In this document: positions 51,689-60,642 of the stretch, piece after piece
Layout of the letters: each line of letters begins with the position of its first letter
Position numbering within the stretch: position 1 is the stretch's first letter
Source: Prolixibacter bellariivorans ATCC BAA-1284
GTDB taxonomy: Bacteria > Bacteroidota > Bacteroidia > Bacteroidales > Prolixibacteraceae
Reading direction: 5' to 3'
DNA: 64,000 bases
Assembly (NCBI RefSeq): GCF_000621705.1
Contig: NZ_KK211332.1
Span: 536,323-600,322 of the forward strand
The notes under the pieces: model-generated
Told to the model about the DNA's origin: nothing
The model's database searches: none
Seen by the model: the letters and a program-made list of their open reading frames with translations, nothing else
Made by a program: the position numbers and the translations under genes

Positions 51689-54004
51689 TTACCATTCCAA
51701 CGAAAAAGGACGATCGCTACGGGCCGTTCCCCATTTCTTGTTCGGCGTATCTCCCAGTTTCATTTCCAGCACGCCTCCTTTCACGATATCGGAATGCCGG
51801 ATATAGTTCTTGCGGTATACTTTTCCGTTCAATTTCACCGACTGAATATACAGCTTACCGGAAGAAGCGCCCGGTGCCAGAATAGTAAACTTATTTCCGT
51901 TCTCCAGATTTAGTGTGATTTTATCGAATGCTGGTGTGAAAAGCACATACTCCGGAACCGATGGACAAACCTGGTATAAGCCCATGCAGCTGAAAACATA
52001 CCAGGCCGATATCTGACCGGCATCGTCATTACCGCTCAAGCCACCTGGTCCGTTACTGTATTCATCGTGACGGATTTGTGCCACATGCTCCTGTGTTTTC
52101 CATGGTTGTCCGGAATAATTGTACAGAAACGGAATCTGATGCCCCGGTTCGTTTCCATGCCAGTATTGCCCTTTGGCAAAAAATTCATCGAGTTGATGAT
52201 TGAATTCCTTTTCACCGCCCATCAGTTTCATCAAACCGCCAATATCCTGTGGAACAAACCAAGTGTACTGCCACGGCGTTCCTTCTGAGATAAACGAAGC
52301 GCTCTTTTCACGGTCAAAATCCTTGCTCCATGCACCATCGGCATGGCGCCCGCGAACACTTTTCACTGTCGGGTCAAATACATTTTTATAGTTCATCGAC
52401 CGTTTCCGGAAGAGTTTCTTGTCTTTCCGCTCACCGACCAAACCTGCAACCTGGCTTAGTGCGAAATCATCGTAGGCGTATTCCAGCGTACGCGAAACCT
52501 GCTCGCGGTGATGATACGCATCTTTCACCTCATCCTCCAATGGAATGTAGCCGTATTTCAAATAACTGGTGAGTGCCCGGCGACCTTTCCCGTTAATATA
52601 GTCAGCTGAATCAGCAGGCGTTTCCATGGCATTCTTCCGTAGAAGTTCGTAATCATCATCCGTTAAATCGATAATGCCTTTCATGGCTGCGTCTGCTAAC
52701 GTCGCGACGGCATGATCCCCAATCATCTCGGAAGTGTAATTGTTCCACGCCGGAAAAATCGGCAGCCAACCACCACTGAACCCTTTTTCCAGCAACGACT
52801 CCATCATATCGTGGCTCCGACCGGGTTGCAGCAAATCGAGCAACGGATGTTCGGCACGAAAAGTGTCCCACATCGAGAAGTCTCCGTAGTATACAAAAGT
52901 CTTATCGGTTTCGGTCTGATATTGTTTGTCGAATTTGGGAAATGTGCCGCTGTCGTCAGAAAACTGACGCGGCAACAACATACTGTGGTATAAAGCGGTA
53001 TAAAACTTCTCTTTGTCTTTGTCCGTGCCACCGGTCACATCAACCCGCTGCAGCACATGATTCCAGATTTGGCGACCTTCTTTCCGGACGTAATCAAAGT
53101 TGTGCTCACCAATCTCCATTTCCAGATTATCTTCTGCAGCAGCAAACGAAGTGAAAGATGCTCCGACTTTCAGACTGATTGACTCGCCTGCTGGCTGCGA
53201 TAACTTTATCCAGGCCCCGATATTCTTTTCATTCTTCACGGTAGTAACACCTGAAAGAATCGAATCTCCTTTCCAAACACCAAAATCAGTAATCTTTTCA
53301 GGCAACTTAATAACAAACCAACCATTAAAACCGGCCGGCTCCCCCAGTCCCTGGTAGATGCGATGGACCGGATTATAGCACCTGATTTCATTCCTGGCGG
53401 TATCCACTTCAACAAAGCCCTGACCTTCGTCGGAGTTTGGATTGATGAGAATGTACTTTGCTGAATTGGTCATCCAGGTAAACCGCAAAACAGAAGAGTG
53501 ATTTTCGGCCGTTACTTCTGCATTCACCTTATAATCGTCCAGAAAGACCTGGTAGTAATTCGCTTTGGCTGTTTCACGTTCGTGCGAAAAAGAGGAGGCT
53601 CTTTGCTTCACGTCCGGAATTACTTTTCCCGACAACGGCATAATGGTCATACTGCCATAATCCTGGGTACACGAGCCGCTCATCCAATGGCTACCCCTAA
53701 ATCCCTGTATCTTTGTATCAGCGTAATAATACGGGGCCAGACAATGTGCTTCCGAAACTCGTGTTTGAGGAGTCCACTGCGTCATTCCAAAAGGAAACCC
53801 AACACCGGGAATCACTTGTGCATGACTATAATTGCCTCCACCAAATTTTTTCGACGAAGGAGTCGTTGCATCTCCTGTTCCAATTAACGGATTGACAAAA
53901 GCAGTCAGATTGCCATGCTCCTCTTCAACGGCATCATACGAAGGAGAGTGGCAGGCGGTTAGTAGAACCAATGGCAGATATGCCAGTACACGGGCAAGAA
54001 TCAT
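51689..54004 (-). CDS. GH92-family alpha-mannosidase (lipoprotein)
   Basis: A 771-residue exported glycoside hydrolase with a lipoprotein signal (LPLVLLTAC at residues ~11-19). The N-terminal beta sandwich begins FVNPLIGTGDATTPSSKKF; then YSHAQVIPGVGFPFGMTQWTPQT is the GH92 signature. The (alpha/alpha)6 catalytic part contains FYTALYHSMLLPRQFSD, WDTFRAEHPLLDLLQPGRS and SNGPGGLSGNDDAGQISAW, where acidic residues act in the calcium-dependent inverting mechanism. GH92 enzymes trim alpha-mannose from N-glycans. Neighbours include an aspartylglucosaminidase. Confidence 0.95.
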   Translation of the reverse strand: MILARVLAYLPLVLLTACHSPSYDAVEEEHGNLTAFVNPLIGTGDATTPSSKKFGGGNYSHAQVIPGVGFPFGMTQWTPQTRVSEAHCLAPYYYADTKIQGFRGSHWMSGSCTQDYGSMTIMPLSGKVIPDVKQRASSFSHERETAKANYYQVFLDDYKVNAEVTAENHSSVLRFTWMTNSAKYILINPNSDEGQGFVEVDTARNEIRCYNPVHRIYQGLGEPAGFNGWFVIKLPEKITDFGVWKGDSILSGVTTVKNEKNIGAWIKLSQPAGESISLKVGASFTSFAAAEDNLEMEIGEHNFDYVRKEGRQIWNHVLQRVDVTGGTDKDKEKFYTALYHSMLLPRQFSDDSGTFPKFDKQYQTETDKTFVYYGDFSMWDTFRAEHPLLDLLQPGRSHDMMESLLEKGFSGGWLPIFPAWNNYTSEMIGDHAVATLADAAMKGIIDLTDDDYELLRKNAMETPADSADYINGKGRRALTSYLKYGYIPLEDEVKDAYHHREQVSRTLEYAYDDFALSQVAGLVGERKDKKLFRKRSMNYKNVFDPTVKSVRGRHADGAWSKDFDREKSASFISEGTPWQYTWFVPQDIGGLMKLMGGEKEFNHQLDEFFAKGQYWHGNEPGHQIPFLYNYSGQPWKTQEHVAQIRHDEYSNGPGGLSGNDDAGQISAWYVFSCMGLYQVCPSVPEYVLFTPAFDKITLNLENGNKFTILAPGASSGKLYIQSVKLNGKVYRKNYIRHSDIVKGGVLEMKLGDTPNKKWGTARSDRPFSLEW

Positions 54005-54183
54005 GGCGTTTCAGAAATAGGATTAGAGAATCGATGTTAAGCACTTTCAGCGATTGAATATAGCGATTTTCGCCTGAAACGTCTTAATTTCCTGAAGGTT
54101 TCCTGCCCCGTCTTTCTTAAAATTTCCTTAAGTTTTCCCGAAAAGCAAAGTAAAAAAAGAAATCTTAGTTGGTTATCTGACAG

Positions 54184-54762
54184 TTACAACTCCTTAAAAT
54201 GTGTGTCCTCGACCTCCCGGCCTTGATATGTTTTCGGTTTACTACTTAATTTCCAAGCCATGTATAACTCAGACACACCGTAAATCAACATTAACACGCC
54301 AATGAATGTAAGAATGGTTTCGGCGCTGCTAAACGGATTTGTCAGCATGACGGCTCCAGCAATGATCATTAATATTGAAATGATAAAATAAATCCACGAC
54401 CAACCGTAATCGTGTCGCGTATTTAAAGCGCCCATCAATTGGAAAATACCAATAAACAGGAATCCTACACCTAGAACAATGACAAATATTTTCACCATGG
54501 TAGCCGGAAGCGCCACAAACAGAATTCCGATTATCAAATTGAATACAGCCTGTGTCATCAGCATATTCCGCCCGGAAGGGTTTTTACTTCTCAGCGCAAA
54601 TAATAAAGACACCAATCCTCCTAACAGGATAAGCAACCCGATATAAACAACAATACTTTGCAAAGTAATATTGGGAACAAACACTGCCAATCCGCCGGCA
54701 ATCAATGCAATAATCCCACGGATAAGTGCACCTCGATAACTGGTAAACATACGATTCTGCAT
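54184..54762 (-). CDS. HdeD/DUF308-family membrane protein
   Basis: A 192-residue protein with six hydrophobic helices arranged as three pairs, as in HdeD, and the internal GGLVSLLFALRSK and FLFIGIFQLMGALNTRHDYGW blocks. E. coli HdeD is linked with acid resistance; family members elsewhere have no proven role. It stands between GH92 and the divergent asparaginase, and could belong to neither. Confidence 0.85.
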   Translation of the reverse strand: MQNRMFTSYRGALIRGIIALIAGGLAVFVPNITLQSIVVYIGLLILLGGLVSLLFALRSKNPSGRNMLMTQAVFNLIIGILFVALPATMVKIFVIVLGVGFLFIGIFQLMGALNTRHDYGWSWIYFIISILMIIAGAVMLTNPFSSAETILTFIGVLMLIYGVSELYMAWKLSSKPKTYQGREVEDTHFKEL

Positions 54763-54942
54763 TTTGAAATGATTTGGTTACGTTTTAATCTTTCGTTTCT
54801 AAAAAATACCAATTTCTTTTTACTAAGCCTACTACATCCTCAGTAATTGACATATTAATTACGCAAATCCTTTTTAAAACTAATACACTTTAGAAAAATT
54901 CTACATAAGTTGCATTTCGAGTATAAAAATGAATGACGACTT

Positions 54943-55929
54943 ATGATTTCACGAAGAAAATTTTTAGCCGGTTCAGTTGTCGCAACGTCCGGATTACTTC
55001 TCAATCAAAAGGTTTCCGTTGCAGCGGAAAAATCAACTTCCTCAACACCATTGAAAGGAAAACCTATCATCATTTCGACATGGAAACACGGACTGCCAGC
55101 TAACGAAGCAGCAGCAAAAATTCTGCAGAAAGGTGGCCGTTCGCTGGACGCCGTGGAAGCTGGTGCACGTGTTCCCGAAGCCGATCCCAACATCATGACT
55201 GTTGGTTTAGGCGGCTATCCCGATCGCGACGGCTGTGTCACGCTAGACGCCTGCATCATGGACGAAAAAGGAAATGCTGGCTCGGTTACATTTTTGCAAG
55301 ACATTGTTCACCCGGTTTCGGTGGCCCGGAAAGTGATGGAAGATACGCCCCACGTGATGCTCTCGGGCGAAGGTGCTTTGCAGTTTGCACTGGAAAAAGG
55401 TTTTAAGAAGCAAAACCTTCTTACCGATAAAGCCCGTGAGGCCTGGGAAGAGTGGAAAAAGAAATCGAAGTATGAGCCAGTGATCAACATCGAGAACCAT
55501 GACACCATTTCCATGCTGGCCATCGATACCAACGGCGACCTCTCCGGAGCCTGCACCACCAGCGGAGCCGCTTTTAAAATGCATGGCCGCGTTGGCGATT
55601 CCCCCATTATTGGAGCCGGATTATTCTGCGATAACGAAGTGGGAGGAGCCGCCTCAACCGGGATGGGTGAGCTGGTAATGAAAACCGTTGGTAGTTTTCT
55701 GGTCGTGGAACTGATGCGAAACGGGATGAGCCCTCAACAGGCCTGTGAGGAAGCCGTTCACCGAATTGCAGAAAAGATTCCGGGTTACGAGAAATTTCAA
55801 ATCGGGTACATCGCCATTAACAAAGCAGGAGAAACGGGCGCTTACTGTATTCATCCGGGATTTAACTATGCTTTGTGGAAAGATGGTCAAAACACCTTGA
55901 CCGATGCAATCAGCCTTCTGAAAAAATAA
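54943..55929 (+). CDS. N(4)-(beta-N-acetylglucosaminyl)-L-asparaginase (aspartylglucosaminidase)
   Basis: A 328-residue Ntn hydrolase that cleaves the GlcNAc-Asn bond of glycoasparagines. A Tat-like N terminus (MISRRKFLAGSVVATSG) shows export. The autoprocessing site lies in ENHDTISMLAID, where Thr becomes the new N terminus and nucleophile. The following CTTSGAAFKMHGRVGDSPIIGAGL (in parts TTSGAAFKMHGRVGD and IIGAGLF) is the substrate pocket. Length and motifs fit the whole family. Next to GH92, which removes mannose, it completes the end of N-glycan breakdown. Confidence 0.95.
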   Translation: MISRRKFLAGSVVATSGLLLNQKVSVAAEKSTSSTPLKGKPIIISTWKHGLPANEAAAKILQKGGRSLDAVEAGARVPEADPNIMTVGLGGYPDRDGCVTLDACIMDEKGNAGSVTFLQDIVHPVSVARKVMEDTPHVMLSGEGALQFALEKGFKKQNLLTDKAREAWEEWKKKSKYEPVINIENHDTISMLAIDTNGDLSGACTTSGAAFKMHGRVGDSPIIGAGLFCDNEVGGAASTGMGELVMKTVGSFLVVELMRNGMSPQQACEEAVHRIAEKIPGYEKFQIGYIAINKAGETGAYCIHPGFNYALWKDGQNTLTDAISLLKK

Positions 55930-55935
55930 AAAATT

Positions 55936-55970
55936 AGCGGCACTGTATGCTCATCCAGTGCCGCTTTTTG
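55936..55970. terminator. Terminator between asparaginase and GHL10
   Basis: AGCGGCACTG and CAGTGCCGCT form a perfect 10-bp stem around 10 nt, then TTTTT. The convergent GHL10 gene ends 28 bp beyond it. Confidence 0.85.
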
Positions 55971-55997
55971 TTACTGCAATAAACGTATATAAACGAA

Positions 55998-57092
55998 TTA
56001 ACTCAGGGTCTTCAGTAAATTCCAGTGATTGTCCTTCATTCCATTGTAATCAAATATGGCGATGCCGGCAGCTCCATTCTTTTTCGCAAAATGAATAGCA
56101 CTTTCCATTTCTGCATCAGTTTTAAAAGCGGGTAAAAACAGGCCGGAAATCAATCCCGCTTTTCCTTTCAAATCGCGGACACCTTTTCGGGTAGCTTTCC
56201 CCACCCAACGCGCATCTTCGTTGTAAAAGTTGTTGTATATCATCGGGAAGAACATATCCAGGTTCCAATCGTCCCACGACTGCCGGCAAATAGTACGCGC
56301 CAAATCCGGGTACGGAAAAACTGCCGCAGAAATCTTCTTTCCCTGCCCGTGCACTTTTTCTGTCAACCTGTTCACCAAACGGGTTATTCTATCGTAACGG
56401 AACTGCCGCCAGTCTTTGCTCTTCGTCGGATCTTTCATTTCGTCCAAATCCTGATCGTACTCTTCCTTGAACTTTTGCTTGCAGGTATCGCAATAGCAGT
56501 AATCATACTCCGGAAATTCGTGATCCTGAACCAAATTGTATTTGGGCTGCAAATCTATTGGTAAAATCACATCCGGGTAGCGGATGTAATCGAGGTGAAC
56601 CGCGTCGACTCCATCAATTGCTGCGCGGGCCATCACCTGACTTTCGATGTACTGATAAACCGCTTCCTGCGAAGGACACAGCCACTGGTAATACTCAACA
56701 TACGGCCGTTTCTTCAGGCATGAATATCCTTCGCGACTCACCTGATACCATTCGGGATCTTCCTGGGCTTCTTTATCGCCCGGATGATTCATAGTGACAT
56801 ACCAGGCATGAAGCTGGATCCCCAGGGATTTTGTGATCGGAGCCAGTCGTTTGAAATAGTCCAAATCACCATTGGAACACACACCATCGAATCCGTATTC
56901 TTTGATTTTGGCATAAGTGTCCTTGAGCTGTTCGTCAGTCCAGTCACTCTTGCCTCCAATCCAAAGCCAAAGCTGATTTCCTTCTGTTTTCCGACGCTTA
57001 GGTTCTGCATTCCCGGCCAGCAATTGGTTCCCCGAAAAGGTAACGCCGGCCGCCACAGCCCCGATGGTTTTCAGAAAAGTTCGTTTGTCCAT
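55998..57092 (-). CDS. GHL10/family 10-like glycoside hydrolase
   Basis: A 364-residue exported protein (N terminus MDKRTFLKTIGAVAAGVTFSG, Tat-like). The body is a TIM barrel of the GHL10 (DUF187/DUF4015) type: DGVCSNGDLDYFKRL, GIQLHAWYVTMNHPG, then GVDAVHLDYIRYPD with likely catalytic acid, and CYCDTCKQKFKEEY, a Cys-rich block common in the group. The substrate is not known. It lies 21 bp downstream of a CBM9-like gene, with which it is presumably co-transcribed. Confidence 0.87.
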   Translation of the reverse strand: MDKRTFLKTIGAVAAGVTFSGNQLLAGNAEPKRRKTEGNQLWLWIGGKSDWTDEQLKDTYAKIKEYGFDGVCSNGDLDYFKRLAPITKSLGIQLHAWYVTMNHPGDKEAQEDPEWYQVSREGYSCLKKRPYVEYYQWLCPSQEAVYQYIESQVMARAAIDGVDAVHLDYIRYPDVILPIDLQPKYNLVQDHEFPEYDYCYCDTCKQKFKEEYDQDLDEMKDPTKSKDWRQFRYDRITRLVNRLTEKVHGQGKKISAAVFPYPDLARTICRQSWDDWNLDMFFPMIYNNFYNEDARWVGKATRKGVRDLKGKAGLISGLFLPAFKTDAEMESAIHFAKKNGAAGIAIFDYNGMKDNHWNLLKTLS

Positions 57093-57113
57093 AGTTTATC
57101 ATTTGGTTAGTTA

Positions 57114-58250
57114 CTAATCGCTCCACGTCCGCCCTTCCTGATTGATGTGCCAATTCTTTCCCGAAAAAGGTGATTGAATTACCGCCTCATACATCTCAGG
57201 AGTTGTATATATTTTCACATCAAAAGAACCGGGTGCCTTCTCAATATCCGCAAACTGATTGACATCTGATGCATAACGACGATTGGATGAGACATACCTC
57301 CGTTGTGCGTAATAAACCTGTCGCAAAGCCCATTTTACCTCTTCATCACGATTCCATTTGAAGGACGTTTTCCCTTCTCCTGAAGGAATATCTGAAAACT
57401 GAACAAAGCCCCACATTTCGGGCAAATGCATATTGACCACTCCCTGCGGCGACCACACCCAGTTATCTTCGGGATACGATAAACCGGTAGCCGGATTTAC
57501 TTTCTTCTGATATTTTCCATCAACTTTTTCAATCTGCCATTCCACACGCGAAAAGTTTATACGCCATTGCACTCCGTCAGCCGGCCTGGCTTTCAATTCA
57601 GCGTAAGCACTTAACGGGAAAGCAATTTCTACCGTCCACTTTTTATCCTTGTCAGAAGGATTATTCAATGTTCCATCTACCAAAACAGCCGAAATGAGTC
57701 CTTTCAAATCGTAATTATTCAATACAAAATTGCGATCGCGGTATGGCTGCTCCAGCAATAAATCCCACACCGTATTCAGTGCATTCATCTCATATTCGGT
57801 GTAGTTGTGCGTGTCGCCATCCGGATCAATGAACACCTCAAAATCGTTATCGTGAAAAATGACTGCATCCCGCTGTGTTATATTGGCCCAAACGTTGGGC
57901 TCTTCCAACTCAGCCGCCACGTATAAAAAATTATCATTCCAAAGCATTTTAGCTCGGGTGCGAAATCGGGGAACCGGTTGTGAACCACCTTCAATGTCCT
58001 GAAAATCGTCTGTCCATTCGGCACTTTGCCAGGCTTCTTCATTCAATTTCCCATCGATCTTAAGGGGCTTCGAAGCACGATAACAAACGTAGGTTTTAGG
58101 ATGAAACGAGCGAACAGGACTCATTATCCGGCTTTTGAAAACTTCTCCGGATTTGATTTTTGATTTGTTTCCTGCATAAACATGGCTGACAAAGAGTAAA
58201 ATACCACATATCCATGTTACACACCAAACCGTCTTTCGAACACTAGCCAT
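57114..58250 (-). CDS. Exported CBM9-like carbohydrate-binding protein
   Basis: A 378-residue protein; from the ATG at 58250 it has a signal peptide ending in SHVYAGN. The CBM9 family block is clear: YRASKPLKIDGKLNEEAW, MLWNDNFLYVAAELEEPNVWA, IFHDNDFEVFIDPDGDTHNYTE and WRINFSRVEWQ. Such domains bind sugar ends, and stand-alone proteins of this type sit in sugar-utilisation loci. Probably the first gene of a pair with GHL10. Confidence 0.86.
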   Translation of the reverse strand: MASVRKTVWCVTWICGILLFVSHVYAGNKSKIKSGEVFKSRIMSPVRSFHPKTYVCYRASKPLKIDGKLNEEAWQSAEWTDDFQDIEGGSQPVPRFRTRAKMLWNDNFLYVAAELEEPNVWANITQRDAVIFHDNDFEVFIDPDGDTHNYTEYEMNALNTVWDLLLEQPYRDRNFVLNNYDLKGLISAVLVDGTLNNPSDKDKKWTVEIAFPLSAYAELKARPADGVQWRINFSRVEWQIEKVDGKYQKKVNPATGLSYPEDNWVWSPQGVVNMHLPEMWGFVQFSDIPSGEGKTSFKWNRDEEVKWALRQVYYAQRRYVSSNRRYASDVNQFADIEKAPGSFDVKIYTTPEMYEAVIQSPFSGKNWHINQEGRTWSD

Positions 58251-58325
58251 TCCAATTATTCTCACGTTTTTTCAGCATCATTTTTCACATTCACTCAAAT
58301 TTACATCAGGATTTTATTGAAATGG

Positions 58326-58342
58326 AAACTTTTAAAAAGTTT
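58326..58342. promoter_or_regulatory. 17-bp palindrome upstream of the CBM9 gene
   Basis: AAACTTTT-A-AAAAGTTT is a perfect inverted repeat about 75 bp before the CBM9 start, in the divergent gap shared with DUF4251. Confidence 0.3.
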
Positions 58343-58462
58343 AATTATAAGAATATCTACTTTCTTAATTTTAATAGGAAGTATTATTTGATTCCTCTCT
58401 TGAAATGAAGGATAAAAACAATGTTTTTCGTAACTTATAGGTTGCGTTCCTTAAATCTCCGA

Positions 58463-58479
58463 ATTAATTCATAATTAAT
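58463..58479. promoter_or_regulatory. 17-bp palindrome upstream of DUF4251
   Basis: ATTAATT-CAT-AATTAAT is a perfect inverted repeat about 75 bp before the DUF4251 start. The gap 58251-58552 holds nothing else I can support. Confidence 0.3.
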
Positions 58480-58552
58480 GTTATCAATCAACTTCGTGGC
58501 ACATCCTTTGGGGGTGTACAAGTAGAGTCAACGAATTCAAAAAACACACATA

Positions 58553-59071
58553 ATGATGAAAGGAAGAATCGTAGCATTATTGATAACACTAGCGTTGCTG
58601 GGAGCTTCGGTGTATGCCGCTGAGAATCCACAAAAACAGGATAAAAAGCAGAAACAGAAAGAACAAACAGAAAAACTGGTGAACTCAAAACAGTTTCAGT
58701 TTGTCGCACGACAGGCTTTGCCCATGGGAGGTAAATCAGTGGACTTAACGACCAACCCCAACTTTACCAAATTCTATCCCGACAGTATTCAGGCAGATAT
58801 GCCGTTCTTCGGCCGGGCTTATAGCGTACCTTACGGCGGATCGGGAGGAATAAAATTTGATGGCAAACCTAAAAAAATTACCATCACACCACAAAAGAAG
58901 GGCAAAGGCTACCTGATAAAAGCAACCGTGAATGATACCAGCGATAGTTACTCGCTAACACTTTCGGTAAGCAACGATGGCTATGGAACACTTACTATCA
59001 ACAGCAATAACCGCAATTCTATCAGTTATTACGGAAAAATCAGTGCGCTGGAAAACGAGGAGAGCAAGTAG
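58553..59071 (+). CDS. DUF4251-family exported protein
   Basis: A 172-residue protein with a signal peptide (MKGRIVALLITLALLGASVYAAE, starting either at 58553 or 58556), a Lys/Gln-rich linker and a DUF4251 domain (SKQFQFVARQALPMGGKSVDL, then DMPFFGRAYSVPYGGSGGIKF). Strand-rich, with a C-terminal SISYYGKI. The family is confined to Bacteroidota and has no known function. It is followed by a strong terminator and has no obvious partner. Confidence 0.85.
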   Translation: MMKGRIVALLITLALLGASVYAAENPQKQDKKQKQKEQTEKLVNSKQFQFVARQALPMGGKSVDLTTNPNFTKFYPDSIQADMPFFGRAYSVPYGGSGGIKFDGKPKKITITPQKKGKGYLIKATVNDTSDSYSLTLSVSNDGYGTLTINSNNRNSISYYGKISALENEESK

Positions 59072-59091
59072 CCCGCTGAAACAGGTAACCG

Positions 59092-59132
59092 ATGGGCCGC
59101 GAAGAAATACCACTTCTTTACGGCCCATTTTT
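59092..59132 (+). terminator. Terminator after DUF4251
   Basis: ATGGGCCG and CGGCCCAT form an outer stem, AAGAA/TTCTT an inner one, then TTTTT. Confidence 0.8.
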
Positions 59133-59158
59133 CGTGCTCTTTTACTCTCGGAAGCGGC

Positions 59159-59188
59159 TTGCAGGAAGCCAAATCTTTCCTAACTTTG
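59159..59188 (+). promoter_or_regulatory. Consensus promoter of queCDEF
   Basis: TTG (59159-59161), exactly 19 bp, then TAACTTTG (59181-59188). Transcription would begin near 59194, some 14 nt before the riboswitch. Confidence 0.72.
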
Positions 59189-59207
59189 CGCAGTTGATTG
59201 AATCAAC

Positions 59208-59247
59208 AGACAGTTCGAAACCATCCTGTCTATAAACAAAACTAGGG
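59208..59247 (+). promoter_or_regulatory. Probable preQ1-I riboswitch
   Basis: AGACAG (59208-59213) pairs with CTGTCT (59226-59231) around loop TTCGAAACCATC, followed by an A-rich tail ATAAACAAAACTAGG. Stem, loop and tail match in form the very small preQ1-I aptamer. It lies in the leader of the preQ1 synthesis operon. I did not work out the pseudoknot pairing in full, and no classic terminator follows, so control may be at translation. Confidence 0.6.
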
Positions 59248-59380
59248 CCCATCGAGAGAGAAGATTTTCCCTCCCTCTTCGAACTATATGTTCGGATGTT
59301 ACCTCGTATGTTTATTGCTTTTTCAGGAATAAGGTTTCCGACTTCTGATGATTTTGGATATGTCTTAATTATATCAGAAT
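59248..59380 (+). other. Remainder of the queC leader
   Basis: 133 nt between aptamer and queC start, with a short stem CGAAC/GTTCG near 59280 and GAAGA/TCTTC before it. Presumably the expression platform; I see no protein gene here. Confidence 0.4.
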
Positions 59381-60052
59381 ATGAAAAAAGCAATTGTCCT
59401 TTTATCCGGCGGTCTCGATTCATCGGTAGCTTTACACCTGGCCAAATCACAGGGTTTTGATGTGTATGCACTTTCGTTCGACTATGGTCAGCGCCATGAA
59501 CGTGAGTTGCAAAGCGCACGAGAAACAGCCAAAAGTGCCGGAGTAAAAGAACATCACATTGTCAATATGCGACTGGATTTGTGGGGCGGCTCAGCGCTGA
59601 CCGACCAATCCATCGAGGTTGAAAACGGAGACGTTACACGCACCGATATTCCCGTTACTTATGTTCCGGCCCGAAATATGGTCTTTCTGTCGGTTGCAGC
59701 TTCGTATGCCGAAGCCATTGGTTCCCGCGATATTTTTATCGGGGTTAGCCAGGTAGATTATTCAGGCTACGTAGATTGCCGTCAGGAATTCATCGATGCT
59801 ATGGAAGCAGCCATCAATAAGGGAACGGTTTGCGGTGCTGAGATGGATGATCCCATTCATGTTCATGCCCCGTTTATCGATAAAACGAAAGCTGACGAAA
59901 TCCGTCTCGGAATGGAATTGGGAGTTGATTTTGGCCTCACCTGGTCGTGCTACCGGGGTGGCGAAAAATCGTGTGGAACGTGTGACAGTTGTCTGCTTCG
60001 CGCGAAAGCGTTTGAGGAAGCCGGTTATACTGATCCGTTGTTGGAAAAATAA
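59381..60052 (+). CDS. queC: 7-cyano-7-deazaguanine (preQ0) synthase
   Basis: ATP-dependent conversion of 7-carboxy-7-deazaguanine to preQ0 for queuosine in tRNA. A 223-residue protein with the PP-loop [13 protein letters not shown] (residues 9-21) and the C-terminal zinc cysteines in [21 protein letters not shown]. Length and motifs are standard. It leads an operon with queD (11 bp on), queE (6 bp on) and queF (29 bp on), so all dedicated steps from the GTP-derived intermediate to preQ1 except GTP cyclohydrolase are together. Preceded by a consensus promoter and a probable preQ1 riboswitch. Confidence 0.97.
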   Translation: MKKAIVLLSGGLDSSVALHLAKSQGFDVYALSFDYGQRHERELQSARETAKSAGVKEHHIVNMRLDLWGGSALTDQSIEVENGDVTRTDIPVTYVPARNMVFLSVAASYAEAIGSRDIFIGVSQVDYSGYVDCRQEFIDAMEAAINKGTVCGAEMDDPIHVHAPFIDKTKADEIRLGMELGVDFGLTWSCYRGGEKSCGTCDSCLLRAKAFEEAGYTDPLLEK

Positions 60053-60063
60053 AAGACAGAGAA

Positions 60064-60636
60064 ATGATTATCAGAAAAAAATTCCGGTTCGAAGGAGCCC
60101 ATATTGTGCGTAATTGTTCATCGAAGTTGTGCCGCGAAAACATTCACGGACATTCGTATGAAGTGGAAGTGTTCATTAAATCGAACAAGCTGGATAAAGG
60201 ATATATGGTGCTCGATTTCATCCTCCTGAGCAAGGTGGGCGAATTCATCAACAGTTTCGATCATGCTTATTCACTTTGGCAGGGAGAGAAACCGGAAATT
60301 AAAGGAGCCATCTATCAAATCAACCAGCGGGTAGCGGAAATTCCTGTTTCGCCGTCGGCAGAAGGATATGCACTGATGTTCCTGTATGTGATCGACAAAA
60401 TCATCCGGAACACCGAACTAAAAAACGGAGAAGGTGATATTCAACTTCAGTCGGTAAGAGTCCATGAAACGCAAACCGGTTACGCCGAAGCATTCACTGA
60501 AGACTTCGCGTTGGTTGATTTTACGCTGGACGACATTAAACTGAGTGAAGGCATTCAAACCGAGTGGGATGACATGGATTGGTGGCAGGAACTGAAAGAG
60601 CAGAAAGTATTCCCAAATACCCATCTCGAAAATTAA
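60064..60636 (+). CDS. queD: 6-carboxytetrahydropterin synthase
   Basis: Zinc enzyme turning 7,8-dihydroneopterin triphosphate into 6-carboxy-tetrahydropterin. At 190 residues it is longer than E. coli QueD (~120), with an extended C terminus (DDIKLSEGIQTEWDDMDWW). Zinc ligands are visible in FEGAHIVRN and IHGHSYEVEV, the catalytic Cys in NCSSKLCREN, the Asp-His pair in FDHAYSL and the substrate Glu in VHETQTGYAEA. The second gene of queCDEF, 11 bp after queC. Confidence 0.93.
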   Translation: MIIRKKFRFEGAHIVRNCSSKLCRENIHGHSYEVEVFIKSNKLDKGYMVLDFILLSKVGEFINSFDHAYSLWQGEKPEIKGAIYQINQRVAEIPVSPSAEGYALMFLYVIDKIIRNTELKNGEGDIQLQSVRVHETQTGYAEAFTEDFALVDFTLDDIKLSEGIQTEWDDMDWWQELKEQKVFPNTHLEN

Positions 60637-60642
60637 ATTCGC

